From an uncultured Eggerthellaceae bacterium (lineage in GTDB: Bacteria > Actinomycetota > Coriobacteriia > Coriobacteriales > Eggerthellaceae), in the NCBI GenBank assembly GCA_934668515.1, contig CAKUNS010000028.1:1-18057 (forward strand): a stretch of DNA of 18,057 bases. Direction: 5' to 3'. The stretch's first letter is position 1. Each line of letters begins with the position of its first letter. Positions 7,817-14,458 of this stretch are shown here, one piece after another. Position numbers and translations under genes: made by a program. The notes under the pieces were generated by a model that saw only the letters and a list, made by a program, of their open reading frames with translations, did not search any database and was not told the origin of the DNA.

Positions 7817-9721
7817 TTAGCGCAAATCCTTCTGCGGACCCCCATTAGCACCGCCATCGCGCCCAGGATCGCCCCCAACGGCAGAAGCACCGCCTTCAAG
7901 CGAGGCCGTGAACGACACCGCGGAGCCACCCGAGTACGAAGGAGAAGACGCGTAACCGTCGCTGTTGCCGTTCGCCACCGCGGCACCTACCACAACCAAG
8001 CCCGTGTCGCCGTCGCCAATCGAAGGCGAGGAGACAACGACGCAGTCGAAAGAGCGAGCGGCCGTGAACGAGGCAACCGCATTGCCATTTGAATCAAGCA
8101 AGACGATCGAGGAACCCGCTTCGCCCTTGACATTTGCCACAGCGAACGCCTGCGTGCCCTCGGTGAACGAAGCCGCCATGCCCGAAGATCCGCACGCGAT
8201 CACGGTGCCGCCGGAAATCGAAGCGGTCGTGCCGTAATCAAGCGAGCCGTTTCCGCTGTCAGAAGGACCGCTGACAAGCACCGTGCCACCCGTCACTTCA
8301 AGGCTACCGTTACTGTCGATGCCGTCACCCTGCGCGTCGACGACCAAGTAACCACCCGAAATCACGATGGCACAGCTGCTATCGGTATCCATGCCGCCGA
8401 CCTGCATATCGCCGCGTCCGCCACCGGGCTGGCCACCTCCAGGCCGCTCGCCGCCTTGAGCACCAGCGGGCTCACCGTCGCGTTGTTCGTCACCTTGCGA
8501 TCGGTCGTCGCCCTGTGGTTCACCGCTCTGTAAGTCACCAAGGTCAAACCCGTCGGAAGCCCCATCGCTCTCGCTCGACAAAGCCGCGTTCAAACCGTCA
8601 TCCGAAGAAACCACCCGAACCGTTCCGTCGTTCAGGTAAATGGCTTGGCCTTCAAGCCCTTCGCACGATTCAGAAACAAGGAGGTCTCCCCCGTCGATTT
8701 GAAGAACCGAATCGGCATGAACACCATCATCGCCCGACGAAAGCGATAGATCGCCACCGATCACATGCACATCGCCGTTGCTATGAAGCGAATCGTCAGT
8801 CGAGATAACCGAGACGGATCCGCCTGCGACGCGAAGGATGCTCGCAGCCTTGATGCCCTTCCCCTGCGCCTCTATCTGCAGCAACCCGCCATCAACGGTG
8901 ACGAAACCCTTGGATGCGTCCTCGTCATTCGTCGACTTAACGCCATCACCACCAGAGCTGATGCGAATCGATCCAGCTGCAATGCCCACCTTGTCGCGTC
9001 CAACCAACCCGCTATCAACCGCGCTCACATCGATATCGCCGCCGGAAACCACTAGGTCGTCCTTACTCTTAACGGCATTCAGGTAATTGCCCGAAACGGT
9101 CAGTGAGCCCGATCCCTGAATGGTAAGGTCGCACTTCGAGAAGATTGCGGAGTCAGGCTCGTCCTGACCTTCGGCAAGCGTGTAAACCGCTGAGTCCTCA
9201 ACCTGGTTAGAGGAAGAATCCGCCAACGTCAGGAAGCATTTATCTGCCTGCTTCACATAGATCGCGGGGCCGTCAGGGCTCTGAACGGATGCGTTGGCAA
9301 GCACTATTTGCACCTTGGCATCCTCGGGCGCTTCAACGATAACCGACCCCGATAAATCGCCCGACAGGACATAAACGCCCGCTTCTGAAATGGTCAGAAC
9401 GCCATTTTGAATCGCCGCACCAGCGCCATCGATGGTTGCGCTCGATCCCGAAAGAGCGACCTTCGTCGTAGAGCTCTCATCATACGAAGCATCCAAATCG
9501 CGATTCGAATACGAGAAATCGTAAGCGGTTTCGTCAAGAACCGGCACGCTGGAATCAGTCGCGCCTCCCTCAGATTCAGCCAGCGTCTCTTGGCTGCCCG
9601 ACCCGACAGATGCCACATCCGATGCGCCCGTCGAAGAACAGCCGAACACTCCTACGCAAAGCGCACCAGTCAACAAAACAGGGAGTACCCTGGCCGCCAT
9701 CGGGCTCGTAGCTTTCCTCAT
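7817..9721 (-). CDS. Cthe_2159-type carbohydrate-binding beta-helix lipoprotein
   Basis: A 634-residue secreted protein. Residues 1-28 form a signal peptide with Arg-Lys at the start, a hydrophobic core and a lipobox-like VFGC (C28; Phe at -2 is unusual). Residues 29-75 are a Ser/Gly/acidic linker. From about 85 to 380 are short repeating turns with GG and DDG motifs (GGDGVKS, STDDSLHS, SGDDGVHA, SSDDGLNA), as in the right-handed parallel beta-helix of Cthe_2159, a calcium-containing polygalacturonate binder. A Gly/Asp/Gln-rich low-complexity segment spans 384-445, followed by the family C-terminal signature LDYGTTASISGGTVIACGSS (494-513). The ATG shares one base with the stop of the upstream DUF4956 gene (TGATG). 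The ligand is unknown; polysaccharide binding is inferred from the family. Confidence 0.85.
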   Translation of the reverse strand: MRKATSPMAARVLPVLLTGALCVGVFGCSSTGASDVASVGSGSQETLAESEGGATDSSVPVLDETAYDFSYSNRDLDASYDESSTTKVALSGSSATIDGAGAAIQNGVLTISEAGVYVLSGDLSGSVIVEAPEDAKVQIVLANASVQSPDGPAIYVKQADKCFLTLADSSSNQVEDSAVYTLAEGQDEPDSAIFSKCDLTIQGSGSLTVSGNYLNAVKSKDDLVVSGGDIDVSAVDSGLVGRDKVGIAAGSIRISSGGDGVKSTNDEDASKGFVTVDGGLLQIEAQGKGIKAASILRVAGGSVSVISTDDSLHSNGDVHVIGGDLSLSSGDDGVHADSVLQIDGGDLLVSESCEGLEGQAIYLNDGTVRVVSSDDGLNAALSSESDGASDGFDLGDLQSGEPQGDDRSQGDEQRDGEPAGAQGGERPGGGQPGGGRGDMQVGGMDTDSSCAIVISGGYLVVDAQGDGIDSNGSLEVTGGTVLVSGPSDSGNGSLDYGTTASISGGTVIACGSSGMAASFTEGTQAFAVANVKGEAGSSIVLLDSNGNAVASFTAARSFDCVVVSSPSIGDGDTGLVVVGAAVANGNSDGYASSPSYSGGSAVSFTASLEGGASAVGGDPGRDGGANGGPQKDLR

Positions 9722-10422
9722 CACAGCATCTCTTTCCCCGCCGGTGCCATCGAGAGCGAGATTTTCAGATTCCCGTTCAGACAGCGCAGATCGTCTATCA
9801 ACTCTTTCTGGGAAGCGTCTTCACGAAGCACGATGCGGTAGCGTAGCTGGTAAAGACTGCCCATATTGGTGGTCTCGATGTCCTCAAGCTTGAACGCGCC
9901 GGAATAGCGGCTCAGTACCTGGTCGAACATCCCTTCGAACTGAAGATCCTCGGGCACGGTGATTTTTAGAAGCTTCGCCTGGCCAGATGCCTCGCCGAAT
10001 CCCGAAGTGACATACACGAAATTCAGAACCGCAACGACGGCGGTCAGCAGCACCGCCAACCCCAGATAGCCCATTCCCGTTGCCAAACCGATGGCCATGG
10101 CAAGGAACACGCTTCCAATATCTTTTGCCGTGCCGGCGATCGAGCGGAATCGAACAAGGTTGAACACGCCCATAACAGCGATGCCCGCGCCCAGGTTGCC
10201 ATTCACCAGCAAAATGACCATCTGCACGATGACGGGCATGATCGCAAGCGTGACCACGAAGCCCTTCGAGTAGTCGTGCCGATACATGTACACGAAAGCG
10301 CAGGCCAAACCGCAGAGAATCGACGCGACGGTGCACAGGGCGAACCCGCCTGCAGAAACTGCTGCGACCGACGACGTTGAAGCCGTCTGGTTCAGCACCG
10401 ATGAAAACAGAAGATCAAGCAC
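9721..10422 (-). CDS. DUF4956 membrane protein
   Basis: A 233-residue protein with a short N-terminus, four hydrophobic segments (about residues 17-42, 48-66, 70-84 and 95-128) and a soluble C-terminal part of about 100 residues. The stretch GVFNLVRFRSIAGTAKDIGS (76-95) and the following FLAMAIGLATGMGY are the family hallmark. The GTG at 10422 follows GGGAGG at proper spacing and fits the family N-terminus; the frame upstream only overlaps the VTC gene. It overlaps the VTC stop by 8 bases (GTGCTTGA) and its own stop overlaps the lipoprotein start, so the three genes are tightly coupled. DUF4956 proteins recur beside VTC-domain genes; their biochemical role is unknown. A membrane partner for the VTC enzyme is a reasonable inference. 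Confidence 0.87.
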   Translation of the reverse strand: MLDLLFSSVLNQTASTSSVAAVSAGGFALCTVASILCGLACAFVYMYRHDYSKGFVVTLAIMPVIVQMVILLVNGNLGAGIAVMGVFNLVRFRSIAGTAKDIGSVFLAMAIGLATGMGYLGLAVLLTAVVAVLNFVYVTSGFGEASGQAKLLKITVPEDLQFEGMFDQVLSRYSGAFKLEDIETTNMGSLYQLRYRIVLREDASQKELIDDLRCLNGNLKISLSMAPAGKEML

Positions 10423-11230
10423 AATGCCTCCCTTGAGTCTTTGAAATGATGTCCGAATATGCGCTTCCGTACTTCGAGAACGAGGAGGGGTAAGCGCACG
10501 ACTTCGCAAGGGCCTTCGCGAACCACACGGGAACCGACCCCGGTGCTTTCACCTCCATCAGGAACTCGCCGCTTCCCGTAAGCGGCGTGAACCCCTCCCC
10601 CAGAACATACGGCTTGTTAGAAAAAAGATCGCGATAGCCGATTTGCTCGTCGAACGTCAAACGCAGGTCACCGCCAACAAACGGCTTCGAACGGTATGCC
10701 GTGCGCGTACAGGTGATCAGCACGGATGGCTTAAGCCCGGGGTTTCGGGCGATAAGCGCGTCGATCTCGCGGGCGATCTGCAAATCGAGCGCTGTCGGCT
10801 CTAAGGCGATCCGCGCATGACGGCCGATCGCGGCATCACCGTCGCAAGGAGCAACGGGATACGCAGCCATCGCTTCCTCGTACGAACACGAGCCTGACAA
10901 ATACGCCTGCGCGCCAAGACGGCTCATCCGAACGCGTCTCTTGTAAACTACCCCTTCGTACTTCTTCTTCAACTCGACGAAAACCTCTGACGCTTCGTCG
11001 AAATCGCCATAAGCCCGAACACGCAGCTTCTCTTTGTACAGCGGTTTCTCGAGCGAGCGCGCTATCATCGAGCGATCAGGCGTGTCGTAATACAGACTAT
11101 CGATGCGACTGAGCCCGTATTGGTCGATCTCGACATAAGGCGCAATGGCGACCGAAAGATCCGCCATCTGAAAGGTATCAAGGCGGTATTTCTTCTCGAT
11201 TCTTTTGAATGTCGCGATGGTCATGCTCAT
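10415..11230 (-). CDS. VTC-domain protein (polyphosphate polymerase type)
   Basis: A 271-residue cytoplasmic protein of the VTC tunnel fold (CYTH/TTM superfamily), the domain that makes inorganic polyphosphate from ATP in yeast Vtc4. The basic residues lining the tunnel are present: EKKYR (12-16), KLRVRAYG with R70 and R72, VELKKKYEGVVYKRR (85-99), CTRTAYR (174-180), DLRLTFDE (188-195), the metal-binding glutamate E226 in LMEVKAP, and the C-terminal SFSKYG (250-255). The ATG at 11230 follows GAGAGGAG by five bases; another ATG two codons on is possible. It is the first gene of an overlapping operon with DUF4956 and a beta-helix lipoprotein, divergent from a two-component system. Actual polyphosphate synthesis is a family-based prediction. 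Confidence 0.88.
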   Translation of the reverse strand: MSMTIATFKRIEKKYRLDTFQMADLSVAIAPYVEIDQYGLSRIDSLYYDTPDRSMIARSLEKPLYKEKLRVRAYGDFDEASEVFVELKKKYEGVVYKRRVRMSRLGAQAYLSGSCSYEEAMAAYPVAPCDGDAAIGRHARIALEPTALDLQIAREIDALIARNPGLKPSVLITCTRTAYRSKPFVGGDLRLTFDEQIGYRDLFSNKPYVLGEGFTPLTGSGEFLMEVKAPGSVPVWFAKALAKSCAYPSSFSKYGSAYSDIISKTQGRHCA

Positions 11231-11301
11231 GAGCACTCCTCTCGTTGAGACGGGCAAGCGCACAAGGCACCAGCCCAAGATCCGTCTTCGGAATGGAGTG
11301 C

Positions 11302-11378
11302 ACTGTATTCAGGTCGCCTTAAAAACGACTGAAAGGAAAACCGCAGTTTAAGCTGGCTTTCAGGTTGCTCACTAAAAT
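11302..11378. promoter_or_regulatory. Divergent control region with four TTT(A/C)AG boxes
   Basis: Rightward, TTTAAG (11347-11352) and TTTCAG (11358-11363) are 11 bases apart, then 9 bases precede a TAAAAT -10 candidate (11373-11378) for the regulator gene. Leftward on the minus strand, TTTCAG (11334-11329) and TTTAAG (11323-11318) are also 11 bases apart, then 10 bases precede TACAGT (11307-11302) for the VTC operon. The two pairs are exactly symmetric about 11340.5. Neither -10 has a good -35. Eleven-base direct repeats ending about 10 bases before the -10 are the arrangement used by PhoB/OmpR-family activators. Confidence 0.65.
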
Positions 11379-11411
11379 AAGATGGGAGATACAACGCGAG
11401 AAAGACACAGC

Positions 11412-12092
11412 ATGCAAGTACTTATAGTTGAAGATGACATCCGCCTTGCCCAGGCGCTTGGCCAGATCCTGGAAGAGAATCACTATCAGGTCGACCTCGT
11501 GCATGACGGCGATCAAGGGCTTGCCTACGCCGAATCGGGAAGCTACGACGTCATCATTTTGGACGTCATGCTCCCCCGTAAATCGGGTCTCGAGGTGGTG
11601 GCCGAGCTACGACGCGCAAACGTGGCCACGCCTGTCCTTATGTTGACGGCGCGAACGACGGTTCAAGACAAGATCACTGGCCTTGATTCCGGGGCAGACG
11701 ACTACATGACGAAGCCGTTCTCGCCTGCCGAGCTTCTCGCTCATCTTCGCGCCCTCACACGACGACAAGGCCAGGTGGTGTTCGAGAAAATCGACTTCGG
11801 CGATATCTCATTGAACTTGGAAAGCCACGACCTTAGTTGCGGATCGAAATCCATCAACCTTAGCTACAAGGAGTTCTCCATCGCGAATATCCTTATCTCC
11901 AGCAAAGGTCAGATCGTCTCGAAGGACATGCTGATCTCAAAAGTTTGGGGCGTGGAGTCAAGCGCCGTCGACAACAACGTCGTGGCATACATCTCCTTCC
12001 TGCGCAAGAAGCTGAAGTTCCTTGGATCGAACACGCAAATCGAAACCGTGCGCAAGGTGGGATACCGACTGGAATCGTCAAACAACGATTAA
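11412..12092 (+). CDS. OmpR/PhoB-family two-component response regulator
   Basis: A 226-residue DNA-binding regulator. The receiver domain (1-115) has the acidic pair D8-D9, phospho-acceptor D51 in VIILDVMLP, T79 and the conserved lysine K101 in DDYMTKPF. The C-terminal winged helix (about 125-222) ends with the typical VWGVESSAVDNNVVAYISFL and ETVRKVGYRLE. The frame is open from an ATG at 11382, but MQVLIVEDD at 11412 is the family start. It lies 36 bases before the kinase gene and divergent from the VTC operon. Eleven-base TTT(A/C)AG repeats in the shared upstream region fit its binding mode, so self-control and control of the VTC operon are likely. With the partner kinase damaged, its phosphorylation source is uncertain. 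Confidence 0.93.
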   Translation: MQVLIVEDDIRLAQALGQILEENHYQVDLVHDGDQGLAYAESGSYDVIILDVMLPRKSGLEVVAELRRANVATPVLMLTARTTVQDKITGLDSGADDYMTKPFSPAELLAHLRALTRRQGQVVFEKIDFGDISLNLESHDLSCGSKSINLSYKEFSIANILISSKGQIVSKDMLISKVWGVESSAVDNNVVAYISFLRKKLKFLGSNTQIETVRKVGYRLESSNND

Positions 12093-12128
12093 TCCGCAAC
12101 CAGCAAATAGCAAGTCAGGACGAAACGC

Positions 12129-13447
12129 ATGCTGAAGAAGCTTCGCATCAAGTTCATAGCGATCATCATGGTGATGGTCACCATCGTAGTCGTCGCCTCG
12201 TTCACCACCATCTGCCTGGTCGAACAGCAACGAGCGAACGCGAACCTCGATTCCGCCCTTGAAGAGACAATCAACCGCACCGCCGGATGGATAATCCAGA
12301 CGCAAGAGAAACATGCCGCGAAGACGCAAGCCGAAGTCGATGGAAGCCAGTCCGACGGAACTGACACGGACCAAGACCAAAAACAGGGGCCGAGCGGCCC
12401 CTGCATTGGAGGCCCCAGTTCCAACGAAAAATACCCCATCGCTGTATACGCCCTAGGCAAGAACAATAACCTTATTCCCATTGAACACACGATGACAGCG
12501 TCGATTTCCGACGATCTCATCGAACAGCTTTCCTCGAGGATCGCGTCTGCACCCGATGGGTTCGGCAATGAGAACGAAACCGGCCTTCATTACCTGAAGC
12601 GCGAGGTTTCAGGAATCACCCTGATCGCGTTCGCCGACGCCTCGAACGTCGATGGATGGAAATCGCTCGTTCTTACCCTCGCACGCGTAGGCGGATTGAC
12701 CGTCATCGTCTTCTTCTTGCTTAGCCTTGTTTTCTCGAAATGGGCGCTGAAGCCCGTGGAGGAAGCATGGGAAGCTCAAAAGCAATTCGTCACCGACGCG
12801 TCACACGAACTGAAAACCCCGCTTACCGTCATTCTTGCCAACGTCGCCATCCTTCAGGCGCACCCCGAGCGAACCATCGCCAGCGAAAGCAAGTGGCTGG
12901 AAAGCACGCAAAGCGAAGCCGAGCGCATGGAAGGGCTTGTCGGTGAAATGCTTACGTTAGCGCAGGTGGAAGCGCGAGTAGACGCACCTTTCGAACCCGT
13001 TGACTTAAGCGATATGGTTGATGGCACAACCCTTCAATTCGAATCCGTTGCATTCGAGCAAAACTTCAAGCTGGAAAGCGACATCTGCGAGGGAATAACC
13101 GTGCAGGGCGATCCGGAAAGACTGCGCAAGCTCGTCGACACGCTTATCGAGAACGCCAGCAAATACGTGAATGAAGGCGGAACCGTCTCGGTGACCTTGG
13201 CACGCGAGAACAAAAACGCAAGCCTGCGGGTAAGCAATACCGGATCGTATATCCAGCCCGACGACCTGAAGCGCGTATTCGATCGCTTCTACCGCACCGA
13301 CAAAGCGCGCACCGGCGACACGGGCGGCTTCGGCTTGGGGCTTAGATCGCGCGAAGCCATAAAGGCGATATCGTCGCCGAAAGCTCCAAGGAATCGGGGA
13401 CGACGTTCGTTGCGACCATCCCCTTTGCCCAAACCAAGACGAAATAG
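12129..13447 (+). pseudogene. Sensor histidine kinase, frameshifted in the G2 box
   Basis: The intact part (residues 1-405) has TM1 (9-31), an extracytoplasmic region of about 145 residues with an acidic/Gln-rich stretch, TM2 (179-201), a short linker without an obvious HAMP domain, the H box VTDASHELKTP with phospho-acceptor H226, the N box ENASKYV (N342), an F box DRFYRTDKA and the start of the G2 box GGFGLGL. After the CTT at 13341-13343 the frame runs into unrelated sequence. The expected ending, IARSHKGDIVAES through GTTFVATIPF, is in the +2 frame from 13346 to the TAG at 13445-13447. Comparison with usual G2 spacing implies about 13 missing bases. Read as is, the frame runs through the downstream hairpins to 13565. 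Either a real inactivating deletion or a sequence error. Confidence 0.88.
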
Positions 13448-13457
13448 CCTCACAACC

Positions 13458-13490
13458 AAGGAATCTCGCATCAATGATGTGGGATTCCTT
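13458..13490 (+). terminator. Long hairpin after the kinase gene
   Basis: Bases 13458-13472 and 13476-13490 can pair over 15 positions (two G-U pairs) around a 3-base loop, starting with AAGGAATC and ending GATTCCTT. It lies 10 bases after the intended kinase stop at 13447. No T-run follows on the plus strand, so termination may be inefficient or aided by the second hairpin. Confidence 0.6.
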
Positions 13491-13527
13491 CAAGTCAGGT
13501 GCAAAATGCCTGATCGGCGAAAGCAAA

Positions 13528-13556
13528 CAGCCCTCGCATCCATGATGCAAGGGCTG
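13528..13556 (-). terminator. Intrinsic terminator of the PPDK regulator gene
   Basis: CAGCCCT (13528-13534) pairs with AGGGCTG (13550-13556), and inside a single C/A mismatch GCATC pairs with GATGC around the loop CAT. On the minus strand the stem is followed by TTTGCTTTC. It begins 19 bases after the stop codon of the PPDK regulator gene, so it probably terminates that operon. Confidence 0.7.
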
Positions 13557-13575
13557 CTGGATTGATCTTTGCAAA

Positions 13576-14457
13576 CTAACGGAACTCGTTTGGATGCCAA
13601 CGCTCGTAATAGCGAAGGATCTCCTGAGCGGTTTCCTCGACCGCACGGCCGTTCGTGTGAACAACCAGGCAATTCAGCTTGCGCATAAGGGCGCGCGCCT
13701 TTTCCAGGTCTTCGTAAATGTACTCCTCATCGGCGTACTTGCCCGCCACCGCTGCGGCAATGCCGGTTCCGATGCGGCGCTTCCTGATGTCGCGCAGCAC
13801 TTCAACGGTGGTCATAAGGCCGAACAAACGGGTCTTATCGACATCCCAGATCTCTCGCGGAGGCTCGGACTGCGGATCAAGCGGAACGTTCGCAACCTTC
13901 AAACCCTGTTGCGAGAGATAAATTGACAGAGGGGTTTTCGACGTACGCGAAACACCGATAAGCACGATATCGGCCATCGTCAGATCCTGCGGGTTGCGTC
14001 CATCATCATGGTCGATGGTGAACTCCTGCGCCTCAATTCGCTGGAAGTACAAATTGTCGGCCACGTGAAGCATGCCTGGAGCACTTGAGGCGCAATAGCC
14101 AGTCATCTTCTCGATGGCATCGATGGCAGGCGTCAGAACGTCGACAGCCGTGATGTAGTTGGTGCCTGCAGCATAATCGGCGAAAGCGCGCGCAAGGTTG
14201 CGATCTACCAGCGTATAGAACACCAGCATGTCGGGCTTACCCGTCTCGCGGACATGCTCTTCACGATGCTCCTCGAAGAAGGTCACGATCTCGTCAAGCG
14301 ACTGCACCTTCGAGATAACCTCGATGCACGGATCCGCCACGCCGAACTGAACCGCCGCGGCACGAGCGATCGAGCGGGCGGTGATACCCATCGAATCGCT
14401 CATGACGTGGATAGTCGGAAGACTTGTTGGGTTCTTCTGGGAAACGAACGGCTCCAT
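13576..14457 (-). CDS. PPDK regulatory protein (bifunctional kinase/phosphorylase, DUF299)
   Basis: The 293-residue product belongs to the DUF299/PpsR-YqfL family, which inactivates PPDK (or PEP synthase) by ADP-dependent phosphorylation of a threonine near the catalytic histidine, and reactivates it by Pi-dependent phosphorolysis. Visible are the N-terminal HVMSDSMGITARSIARA (17-33), the P-loop-like GVSRTSKTPLS (168-178), and the C-terminal RRIGTGIAAAVAGKYAD segment. The ATG at 14457 comes one base after the glyS stop (TAAGATG), so it is coupled to glyS. glyQ-glyS-yqfL order is familiar from Firmicutes. A ppdK gene with the target Thr-x-His is present at 5002-7716, so PPDK rather than PEP synthase is the likely target. 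Confidence 0.93.
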   Translation of the reverse strand: MEPFVSQKNPTSLPTIHVMSDSMGITARSIARAAAVQFGVADPCIEVISKVQSLDEIVTFFEEHREEHVRETGKPDMLVFYTLVDRNLARAFADYAAGTNYITAVDVLTPAIDAIEKMTGYCASSAPGMLHVADNLYFQRIEAQEFTIDHDDGRNPQDLTMADIVLIGVSRTSKTPLSIYLSQQGLKVANVPLDPQSEPPREIWDVDKTRLFGLMTTVEVLRDIRKRRIGTGIAAAVAGKYADEEYIYEDLEKARALMRKLNCLVVHTNGRAVEETAQEILRYYERWHPNEFR

Positions 14458-14458
14458 C

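Noticed and set aside
5098..7848. A 916-codon open frame on the plus strand opposite ppdK
   Set aside because: It lies opposite a fully recognisable PPDK, lacks any domain pattern and reflects the strong codon bias of ppdK, which keeps stops out of the antisense frame.
8412..8420. RGD tripeptide in the lipoprotein linker (about residues 436-438)
   Set aside because: It sits in a Gly/Arg/Asp-rich low-complexity stretch where such a tripeptide is expected by chance; no reason to infer integrin binding.
13346..13565. The extra C-terminus of the kinase in its original frame
   Set aside because: It runs through two hairpins and has no family resemblance, while the proper kinase ending is present in another frame.
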